NCBI GenBank assembly: GCA_026826555.1
Contig: JAKSZT010040190.1
Coordinates: 1,150,596-1,214,595 of the forward strand
Origin: Tolypeutes matacus
Lineage: Eukaryota; Chordata; Mammalia; Cingulata; Chlamyphoridae
Reading direction: 5' to 3'
DNA length: 64,000 nt
Below the pieces are notes generated by a model. That model had not been told where the DNA came from. It searched no databases and worked only from the letters and a program-made list of their open reading frames with translations. Position numbers and translations under genes: made by a program. Every line of letters begins with the position of its first letter. Position 1 is the first letter of the stretch. Positions 49,440 to 59,168 of this stretch are shown here, piece after piece.

Positions 49440-50250
49440 CAAGATGGATTCTGATGCTCACCTCATTAATAGCTTGGAATTTTGGTTGGTGGTTCCTGTG
49501 GTACTTGATGAGGAAATTCTGAGCACACTTCCATTCCACATGCACTGGCTGATACCTGGAAACAATTAAGTATGGTTGGACTTGTGAAAGACTCAATGAG
49601 GGAACCAGACTTAATATTGTAGAAAGACACCTTAGGGAACTGCTCTCAGGGACATAGAATAGAGAAAGGGACCTGGCACAGTCTTATTCCACCCTCAAGG
49701 AGAAGTAAGGAGCAGGCCAGAAAGGATGAGAGAGAGAAACACAGAGATTAATATATTCAGCCATGTTGAGTGGAGACTGAACCTCTGCAACCTTGCTCCC
49801 ATGGTTGTGTGAAAGCAGCTTTTTCTGGCTAGGATGTTCATTTTTAACACGGCCTCTTTTAATCACACCTGCTGTCCTGGTTCATCAAGATCTATCTCCA
49901 AACCCTCCAACATGACCACTGCCTCCTCTTCATCCTCCAGCTGATGCTCTAACATCTGGGCCTGGAGCTCCAGCACCAGCAGCTCTAAGATCTGCTCTTT
50001 GTTGTGGGTCTCTGGCTTCAGCCACTGATGTCAAGTTCCGAGAGCTGGCTCAGGACCTCATGAGGTCCAGGTGTCTGCTGCTAGCAGAATTGCCTGATGC
50101 AGTCAGGAGCTACCTCCAACCTATTCCTGTTTGTAGGAGTTCTTCCCACAGAAGCTCCAGTTCTTGGCCCTAAGTGTCTCTTTCCTCTTTCACTGTCAAG
50201 AGATTTTTCTGTTCTCTTTGAGATTTAATAGCTAAGGCTGCCATCATTAT
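49440..50250 (-). pseudogene. Decayed SCAN-family gene (SCAN exon and linker exon)
   Basis: On the minus strand a start-like 'MAALAIKSQREQKNLLTVKE' is read at about 50236, followed by a stop. Degraded SCAN motifs continue downstream ('TKSRSRS'-shifted equivalents of [12 protein letters not shown], then '[16 protein letters not shown]') to a preserved donor-like GTGTGA near 49867. A candidate linker exon follows at about 49465-49560 (acceptor TTCCAG, 'VSASACGMEVCSEFPHQVPQ'-type phase, also open in another frame). Internal deletions and stops exclude function. No finger exon was found to its left before 46 kb. It could be the counterpart of human ZSCAN12P1 or another lost cluster member. Confidence 0.65.
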
Positions 50251-50264
50251 GGGTTGTGACAGTT

Positions 50265-50436
50265 TAAGTAAACTTTTTTTTCACAGGTTGGGATTGAAAC
50301 CATAGATGAGACAGATTTGAGCCTTGCCTTCTGTCTCCTTGCTGGCCGACCTTGCAATAAAACTCTTTTCCCAAAATTCTCATGTCACAGTATTGGCTTC
50401 TGTGTGTGTCGGGCAGCGAGCCCTTGCTCGGTAACA
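50265..50436 (+). repeat. Class I ERV LTR 3' part (R/U5)
   Basis: AATAAA at 50356-50361, U5-like sequence, and a CA end at 50436 directly before a primer-binding-site-like sequence. The left part of the LTR is not clearly bounded. Confidence 0.6.
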
Positions 50437-52650
50437 AATTTGGCAACCACAAAAGGACAATAGGTCCCAGTACTGCCTGTCCAATGTTCTGCAGCTCTGG
50501 CAGGGCATAAACCCTCCTTGCCAACCCCAAGTGGTGCCACTTGGACATTTGTTTGGAGGCTCATTCATTGGGGTCCACACTACTGCAGACCAGTGCTTTA
50601 GACCCTTTGGCGCTACCTGCCACTTTGAGGAAAGAAACAGTTTCAGGAATAGATGTCTTTTGGGTATATAACCTCATATGAGCACCTATCTTCTTGTCAA
50701 ATGTTTGTCTGGTAGAATTGTAGGTTAGAGTTTCACCCTTTTGGTTACTATTCTCATCCCAGTTAAGAGGGCATATTATTTTTCTTATATAAGTTGGAGA
50801 TGGAGAAGGGGAATGTCCCTAGATCAAAGACAATGTCCCTAGACAACAAGGGCCAAAAGAAAACCCATCTACCTTCCTTGAACAGATTTTTGAGGCATAA
50901 AGGCAGTATACTGATTTAGATCCAGAGTACCTGGACAGTGCAAGGCTAGTCAATATGACCTTTATTAGTCAAAGTACACCAGATATCAGAAAGAAACTTC
51001 AAAAATTGGAGGCGGGTTAGGAATGCTTATGTTGCAGCTGGTTGAGACTGCCTTCAAGGTCTTCAATAACAAACCAGATCTAGGAGACACAGATGAGACG
51101 CAAAACCATGCTGCTGGCTGCAGTCATAAACCACAATCCTGCCAGGGCCTTTGAATTGAAGGATTCTAGAACAAATGTAAAACAACAATACTGCTAAACT
51201 CCCACAGGGATTTAAGGATGCACCTACCATTTTCGGGGAAACACTAGCTAAAGATTTAAGGGAGCTCCAACTCCAGGAAGGGACCTTACTATCATATGTA
51301 GATGACATCCTGATTGCTGGTCCCACTGAGGAAACTTCAGATCAGAAAACTGTCTTAACTCTGAACTTCCTGGCAGATTGAGGATATAAGGTCTCCAAGG
51401 AAAAGGCCCAGATTTCACGGCTCCTGTGAAATATCTAGGATTTGAACCCTCAAAAGGACAAATAATTTGTTGCCGAATAACAAGTATTCACTAGAATGGC
51501 TGTACCAACCACTAGGAGGCAGCTCTAAGGGTTCCTGAGAATGGTTGGATTTTGCTGAAATGGATCCCAAATTTTGGACTTAGAGCTAAATTTTTGTATG
51601 AGGCCCTTAAAGGAAAAGATAATGAGCCCTTATATTGGACTGCTGAATGCTAACCGGCATTTCATACTATTAAAGAAAAACTTTTAATGGCACCAGCACT
51701 TGGCCTCCCCAACGTAAGGAAAACTTTCAATTTATTTGTGTATGAGCAGCAGGGGATATGCCCTAGGATACTGACACAAAATCTAGGCAGTACATGAGGG
51801 CCTGTTGCTTACTTTTCTAAACAATTAGATATAGTAGCCTAAGGATGGCCATATGCCACCAAGCAGGGTTGCTACTTGCAGTCTGTTGCTGGAAGCAGAA
51901 CTCTGGGGCACCCAGCCACAGAACACACCCATCACTGTGTGATACCCCTCCTTGAACTAAAAGGAAGATATTGGCTCACTTCTGGGAGGCTAGGCAAGTA
52001 CTAGGACATATGACTGGATAATCCGAATATAAAATTCAAGGGAATTTCTTCTTTAAACCCAGCCACCCTACTTCCTAGTAACAGGAAGAAGCTATCCATG
52101 ATTATATACAAATAATTGAAGACATCTATTCTAGCTGACCAGACCTCATGGACCAAGCCCCATGGACCAACCCCTGGGGGATCCAGACCCAGTGACGGTC
52201 ACTCATGGGAGGAACTTCATGGACCAGGGACTCCAAAGAGCTGGATATGCTATAGTAACTCTCCAGGAAGTTCTAGAGGTGGATGTACTTCCTCCAGTTA
52301 CATCTTCTCAGGGGGGCAGAATTTATAGCTTTCATCAGAGCCTTACATCTAGGCAATGCAAAAATAGTCACTATTTATACAGACTCATACTATGCCTTTT
52401 CAGTTGTCCATGCACATGGAGCCATTTGGAAGGACAGAGGATTATTAACCTCAGGGAAAAAGGAAATTAAACATACAGAAGTAATATTAACCCTGCCAGA
52501 AGCCATTATATTGCCACAAGAAGTAGCAATTGTCCATTGCCTGGGGCACCAGAAGACTGATAGCTTGATAACAAAAGGAAATAATTTAGCCAGGCTGCTA
52601 AATAAGCAGCAAGACCCCAAAAGCCTGGAATATTTAAGCCTTATATAGTT
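50437..52650 (+). pseudogene. Class I (gammaretrovirus-like) ERV relic: PBS and pol fragments
   Basis: Begins with a primer-binding-site-like 'TTTGGCAACCACAAAAGGAC' at 50439-50459, closest in form to tRNA-Arg-primed class I ERVs. After a stretch without recognisable gag, reverse-transcriptase sequence appears at about 51200-51420 with the YVDD catalytic motif near 51298. Connection-domain motifs ('LMAPALGLPNV', 'GPVAYFSKQLD') follow, then RNase H at about 52300-52640 ('YTDSYYAFSVVHAHG', 'IVHCLGHQK'). Many stops and frame changes break it. Gag and protease are missing or unrecognisable. An old, dead insertion. Confidence 0.8.
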
Positions 52651-52744
52651 GTTTTCATTTCTCGCATTAGCTAAAAACCAGTAAAGTAGGATTTAACTTT
52701 ATATCCTGAAAACATGGGTAGAGCGCCAACTTGTACACACCATC

Positions 52745-53429
52745 TGTCTTAGTTTGCCAAAGGGCTGCTGATGCAAAATACCAGAAATTGGTTAGCTTTT
52801 ATAAATGGGATTTATTTGGGGTAAAAGGTTACAGTTCCGAGGCCGTGAAATGTCCAAGTCAAGGCACCATGCTTTCTCACCAAAGTCAGCTACTGTTGAT
52901 CCTGACGTGTTGCCACATGGTAAAGCGAGATGGTGGTTGATCTTTGCTGAGGTCTCTGCTTTCCCCTTCAGAATCTATCATCTCCGGAGCTCAGCTGTGG
53001 GTAAACAGGCATAGGGCTTGTCTCTTACTGGGCCTCCTCTCTTGGTGTCAGTTGCTCTGCTTTCTTCTTGAGTTCAGGTGTGAGCTATCAGGCATATGGC
53101 TCATCTCTTCAGCCAGGGCTCATTTCCTTACACTTGAGCTGCTCCGTGGGCCCAACCTCTTGGGGGCTGTGTGCTTAAGCTTTGGCTGCTAGATCCTCGA
53201 GCCCTCCTTTCACATTGCAGGGCCAAAGATGGCAGAGGTCCCTTTTCCTGTGTGTGTCTCTCTGTGTCTCTGTTTATCTCAGTTCCAGTGATAGGGCAGA
53301 GACTCAACCTGAGCCACGCCTCACTGATGTAGTCCAGTCAAAAGGGGTCTCACACCCACAGGAATTAATTATTTTAAAAACATAATCTTCTTCTTTTTGG
53401 GATTCATAAAAGAACTTCAAACTGTCACA
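52745..53429 (-). repeat. Solo LTR-like repeat, longest copy of the family
   Basis: Bounded by TGTCTTAGTTTGCC and CTTCAAACTGTCACA. It matches the reverse complement of 21072-21472 at both ends and of 39694-40529 through the middle ('ctttctcaccaaagtcagctactgttg', 'aggcatagggcttgtctct'). About 685 bp. A matching TSD is not obvious. Confidence 0.6.
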
Positions 53430-54350
53430 TCAACCCGCTTTACACTCTCCCCTCAGTCCTTTCTGGAGAGGAGAGCAGCCAGAAACAATAAAATACACCT
53501 CCATCATCCCTCTTCACAATTGCCAGTAGCCACAGAATTTTGCCTCTTTCAGAAGAGCTCTCCAGAACTTTGGTCCCTATCCACTTACCCCAGGAAGGTA
53601 TCTGAAACCACAGCAGAAAACTGGCAGAGAAATCCTGGTTATACTACTGTGTCCATGTTCTTCAAATTTTGAGTATTGTTGAGTTTAAACACCTTTTCTC
53701 TCATCTCTCTCCTCAAGTTTGGCTTGAACCCCCAACTCTTGCCTAATTCACTTTACTCCCATCTTGTCTTACTCTAGGTTCTGGCTAAGCCTTGGGTGCT
53801 CTTCTAGTTATATATTTTTTTTCTGGCAAGACTTCTAGACACACATTTTGGCCTACATATTGGAATACTACCATTGTATATGGCCTTTTCTTTGACATGT
53901 CTAATTTAATAGGACCCTCTAACTAGTTTAGAAAGTCACTTTCTAAAGGAATGTTCTGGAAGCACCATTCTGCACTACATTGCTCAAGCAATTCCACTCC
54001 CTGGCTCTTGTGGAGAATCATTAACTAGGTCTCTTTACCCAAATCCTTCTCTTTTTCCCCACATTCTAATCATGGTGTTTACCAAAAGAAAACCAGTTCT
54101 CTAAACTCCTGTTGCCGCAGAATAATCTATTTATTAGGTCCCCCCAAATTCTGCTCTTTTGTTTTAACTTTAGCAGTCAATGAAAATAAAAGCACATCTC
54201 CAATCTCATAGAAATCACACACAGAGATATGAGGACCGTACACAGAATAGCAAGCCTGAGAACAAGAAAGAGAAAAAAGCCACTAGTATTGCAGTCATTG
54301 ATCCCTCCATATATATATATATCTCCATATATATATATATACATATGTTC
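53430..54350. other. Unassigned sequence, possibly more ERV-derived DNA
   Basis: No certain identity. It could belong to the class I ERV on the left, but I cannot show homologous motifs. An AT microsatellite lies at about 54309-54345. Confidence 0.3.
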
Positions 54351-55513
54351 AAATTAAAAAATAAAATTAACAGAAAAAGGCAGCTCAACAAGTTATGGAA
54401 AGTGTTGTTAACCATAGTCTATAAATTACCTTAGTTATATTTTCCCCATGTATCACATTCTTAACACTTTGTAGTAGAACATTCCTGTATTAATATTAAT
54501 CACAATCCTCATTTACCATCAAAATAGTTGTTATATATTCTCTATATTATCCTCCAGCTGTCCTCCAACTAACAATAACCTCCCTAGACTACTCATTGCA
54601 GCCACAATCACATCCATAAATCAACAGTGTTTCTTACACTTATTATGTTACCATCAAGTCCATCCATTAATACATATTTACATTTGACCTTATTAAACAT
54701 TCTACATACATCCAGCATCATCTCTCCCTCCTCAACCCACCTTCCGTTCCCTACAAACCTATACTTCATAGCTCAATGCCCTAAGTCTACTCATTGTATT
54801 TAGGTTATATCAGTAAGACCATACAATATTTGCCTCTTTGTGACTGGCTTATTTCACTCAACATAATATCCTCAGGTTTCCTCCATCTTGTCATGTGCTT
54901 TCCCAATTGAGTTCTTCTTACAGCTCACTAGTATTCCATCATATGAATGTGCCATATCTTGTTTATCCATTCATTGGTTGATGGACACTTAGGTTTCTTC
55001 CATCTTTTAGCAATTGTGAATAATGCTGCTATGAATATGGGTATGCAAATATCTGTTTATGTCCTTGCTTTCAGATTTCCTGAATATATTCCTGGATCAT
55101 ATGGCAGTTCTATGTTTAGTTTTCTGAGGAACTGCCAAATCATCTTCCACAGAGGCTGCACCATTTTACACACCCACCAACAGTGAAGGAGTGTTCCTAT
55201 TTCTCCACATCCTCGCCAGCATTTGTAGTTGCTTTTTTTTTTTAATAATGGCCATTCTGTGTGGCACGAGATGATATCTTACAGTTTTGATCTGCATTTC
55301 CCTAATAGCTGGTGATGTAATTTATCTTTAGGCAATTTATATTTCCACTTTGGAAAAATGTCTATTCAATTCTTTTGCCCATTTTTAAATTGGGTTGCTT
55401 GTAATTTTGTCATTAAGTTGTGTGATCTCTATATATAACATGGAGATCAATCCCTTGTCAGATATCTGGTTTCCAAATATTTTTTCCCATTGAGTTGTGT
55501 TGGCGTTCAGGCT

Positions 55514-57110
55514 CTAGGACCGTGAAAACAGTGCCGCGGATGAGAAAGAAAGAATAAGACAAAGAGAAGAAAAACTGGGGTCAGGGGACTCTCTGTCTGA
55601 TATGGAGAGAAGAGCTTCTAATTCAGAAGCTGGAGTTATTTGAGCTGTTTCTATATGACAAACAACATGACAAACATAAGCAGAATCAGACACAATATTT
55701 AAAGGCTCGGAAACATCAGTTAGCAATTGAATAACAGCCATAAGTTCTACTTTTTGGGCAGATAAATAAGGTGTTTTCCAAGATTTTGTAGTTGGGCCTA
55801 AATAGCCTGCATTTCCATTACTGCTGCCATCAGTGTAGTAAGTTGGAGCAGCAGAGAGTCGTTGTCGTTTGACAACCTTAGGAAGAATCCATGAAGTACG
55901 TTTTAAAAACTGTAGAAATTTTGAATTTGGGAAGTGATTGTCAATTGTTCCAATAAAATCTGCTAAGGCCACCTGCCAAGAGTTACTGAACTGCCAGAGC
56001 TGAGAAAGCTCCTGCTTTGTAAGGTCTAATATAATTTTATCAGGATCTCTAGCCATAAGCTGTCTCAGGCGAATACGGCCTTTTGATATGATTACTGAGA
56101 TTTTTTCAGGATAAGTATGAAGTTTTTTTGTATCTTTGTTGGGTAGGAATATCCATTCTGTTATGCCTTCCTCTTGCCAAAGTATCCCAGTAGGGGAATG
56201 GCAAGATGGAAATATTAAAAGAGAAACTGGAAGATTTATATTTATCCTTGTTAGCTGGCTATTTTGTACTCTTTTTTTCCTAGCCATTTTAACTCCTCTT
56301 TTGCTTCTGGGCGTAAAATGCGAGGGCTATTTAAGTCAGGGTCTCCTGTTAGGGTATTGAAAAGATTAGTTAAAGCATAAGTTGGAATTCCTAAAGTAGG
56401 CCATACCCAACTAATATCACCCAGTAATTTCTGAAAATCATTTAAAGTACATAAATTATCAATTTGAAACTGGACCTTTTGTGGAGTTATAATATTTCTA
56501 TTAATAGTATGTCCTAAATATTGAAAAGGAACCTGTTTTTGAAATTTTTCTTCTGCTATTTGCAACCCATGTTGAGGAAGAACTTCTTTAGCCAGCTGAA
56601 ATAGTTGTTTCAGCTCAGAAGATTGCTTGGTGGTAAAAAGAATATCATTCATATAATGAATAATTATAGCCTTAGGAAATTGTTTTCGTAAAATTTGTAA
56701 TGGAATGTGAACAAAGGATTGACATAATGTAGGACTGTTCATCATTCCCTGAGGTAAAACTTTCCACTGATATCATTCAGTAGGAGCTGAATGATTAATA
56801 GAAGGAATAGTAAATGCAAATTTTTCTCTATCATTTGGATTAAGAGGATTAGTAAAGAAACAATCTTTTAAGTCAATAATAATAATATGCCAATTTTGTG
56901 GGATCATAGCTGGGGATGGCAAACCAGGCTGTAAAGACCACATAGGTTGAATAACTTTGTTAATTTCACGCAAATCAGTTAACATGTGCCATTTGCCAGA
57001 TTTCTTTTTAATTACAAAAACTGGAGAATTCCACAGACTAGTAGAGGGCTCAATATGCCCCGCTATTACCTGTTCCTGCACTAATTCTTTCAGGGCTTCC
57101 AATTTTTCTT
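55514..57110 (-). pseudogene. ERV class II pol fragment: RT and partial RNase H
   Basis: RT begins near 57105 ('[20 protein letters not shown]'-type fingers motif) and continues in the frame 56745-56251 with a catalytic-site region reading 'IIIHYMNDILF', where the usual first Asp-Asp motif appears as MND. The connection and RNase H start are at 56287-55514 ('YTDGSSNGNAGY', 'LSAQKVELMAVIQLL', 'IVSDSAYV'). The frame is broken near 56770 and 56280. RNase H runs straight into the left inverted repeat, so its end and all of integrase are missing. Betaretrovirus-like by motif style. Not functional. Confidence 0.82.
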
Positions 57111-57157
57111 TCGGAAGGGGCCACTGTTCTACCCAGATAGGCTTGTTTGTCAGCCAT

Positions 57158-57432
57158 TTTATTTTATTTTATTTTATTTTTTTTTATTATGGGTAAAAAT
57201 CAAAATTCTCACAATACATACAAACATTTGCAAAATGATATATAAATATATATGCATATATGTGTATTTGCTTACAAAAATGTTATTTATATATATATAT
57301 ATACATATATTTTAAGAGGTGCTTAGATTACCCAAAATATTACACGGAACCCACTGGGATTCCCATGTTGCCCACCTCCCACACCTCCCACCACATCCCA
57401 CACAATGCGAAGCCCTTTGTAACTGTAGCCCC
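57158..57432 (-). repeat. L1-type 3' tail inserted between protease and RT
   Basis: Antisense A-rich tail ('ttttattttattttatttt'), AT microsatellite, then 'gcttagattacccaaaatattaca' and 'ggattcccatgttgcccacctccca', as at 13150-13300. 'gccat' on each side may be a short TSD. Confidence 0.55.
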
Positions 57433-57437
57433 TACTC

Positions 57438-57960
57438 TAAATTTGAATATCCCAGGCCATGGTAGTCTCCAGTAAGTCGCGTTTCAGGTCGGGAAGGGGG
57501 AGCATATTGCATGTGAGTAATAAGATGTTTAGCTGTTTCAGAAACACGAGGAATATTCAAATAAGCTCCCCACTGGTGTCTTAAGTCTCTTCCCCATAAA
57601 TTAAGTCCGACATCCACAACAGAAGGTTGCAGAGCGGCCTCTTGTCCTCCCGGACCTTCTACCTTAAATATCTGAGTACTCTGGTAAGCATCTGTCCTTG
57701 TGCCAACGCCAGTGAAAACTGTCGGCACCTTCTGCAGAGTCCAAGCTTGTGGCCAATATCGTTTCGCAATAATAGAGACATCAGCCCCGGTATCCACCAA
57801 TCCTAAAAATATCTTTCCATTTATTCTTATGGTAATTTCAGGCCTTTCATCTCCAATTGCTGTTTGCCAAAGAATTTTACGCCCAATGGAACCAAATTCC
57901 TCTGCACGTTTTAGAGGAGGTTTACGATACGGTAACAAAAGCAGTTGAGCTCTGCTATCT
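57438..57960 (-). pseudogene. ERV class II protease-region fragment
   Basis: Open for about 168 codons. It shows an aspartic protease active site 'LVDTGADVSII' and the flap and C-terminal motif 'LWGRDL'. It is followed by a glycine-rich 'GDYHGLGYS', like the G-patch of betaretroviruses. Retroviral protease works as a dimer. Upstream frames are shifted relative to gag, as is normal for this group. The fragment is cut on its 3' side by the L1 tail. Confidence 0.82.
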
Positions 57961-58288
57961 CCTGACTCTCTGGTAGGGAGTTAGAGTTTGTACCAATGAA
58001 CAAATTTCTCCATCAAAATCGGAGTCAGTGATCCCGGTTTGCACCAAAACACCTTGGGTGGTGAGACTGCTATGGCCACTAACGAAACCTACAGCGTTTT
58101 CTGGGCTAGGCCCTTGAACTCCTGTCCTTCCTTTCTGTGCGCCCAGGGACGGCGTCATGAACTCGGGTTCAGCTGAGGGAGGCGCGACAGCTGCGCTGCC
58201 TTTGGTGACCGCCTGAAGTCCTGTCCCAGGCCCGAGCCAGCTGCTCCGCTGCTGACTGGGCAGGTTTGGGCGAGGCTGGGACATGTGC

Positions 58289-58733
58289 TCATATCGTTTG
58301 CCTGAGGGCCCTGAGCGAGGCCCGCTTGGAGGTCTCCCGACTTCTTAAGGAGACTGCCATTTCCATGGTATCTAGAATGGCGTTCTTGGCCCAGGGCAGC
58401 CCCTTCCGACATGCAGGACACACGCGGGCCGGGGTTGACCTATTCCTGCCGCTAGGAGGCGCTCTAACACCAGCTTTGGCTCCGCAGTCTTTTTTCATAG
58501 GACCTGGTTTCCCACATTTAAAGCAATTTAAATTATCAATCATAGGACTATGTCCCTTTATAGCGGCTGCAAGAAGGGTCATGTTATACGTATTAGACCC
58601 AGTGTCCTGGCATGTCCTTATATAATCCTGTAAACTACCTCCATTTGCCTTTATCGGACGCAAAGCCTTTTTACACTCACATTAGCATTATCAAAAGCCA
58701 ACATCTGAATAAGCATTTCTCTAAGATCAGGTG
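58289..58733 (-). pseudogene. ERV class II gag fragment: capsid end and nucleocapsid
   Basis: Reads through a capsid major-homology/C-terminal region ('IKANGGSLQDYIRTCQDTGS') and a CCHC zinc knuckle 'CFKCGKPGPMKKDCG', then a second, altered knuckle 'CPACRKGLPWAKNAI'. A frame change at about 58665 separates the capsid parts. The missing capsid N-terminal half is found inverted at 58740-59075. Confidence 0.8.
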
Positions 58734-58739
58734 AGTTAC

Positions 58740-59168
58740 TGTCTTTTGAACCAGCATCTGCACCGCCTAAGGTGTCTATTGATCCCTTTTTTGCAACATT
58801 TGATGACCCTCCAAAAGTTTTTGTTTTTGTGTCAGCACCATCCTCAATTATGAAAAGTATAGCACAGGGAAGTAGAGAGGGAAATTCAGAGGCTATGCAA
58901 CTCTTTTCTACTGTTCCAGTTACAGTAACTCAAATTCCTGTAGATGCTGACAATCCCCAAGGGGGTATATAATATGAGCATGCTCCTATTCCTTTTAAAA
59001 CTATCAAAGAATTAAAACAAGCATGCACTCAATATGGTGTAAATTTTCCTTATACTCAAGGATTGGTGCAAGGAATGACACAAAAACAAACTTTTGGAGG
59101 GTCATCAAATGTTGCAAAAAATGGATCAATAGACACCTTAGGCGGTGCAGATGTTGGTTCAAAAGACA
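58740..59168. repeat. Fold-back in gag: 95/93-bp inverted arms around an inverted capsid segment
   Basis: Arms 58740-58834 and 59076-59168 are inverted copies at roughly 93% by eye. The 241-bp loop carries capsid N-terminal coding sequence in plus orientation ('IPFKTIKELKQACTQYG'), opposite to the rest of gag-pol. Confidence 0.88.
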
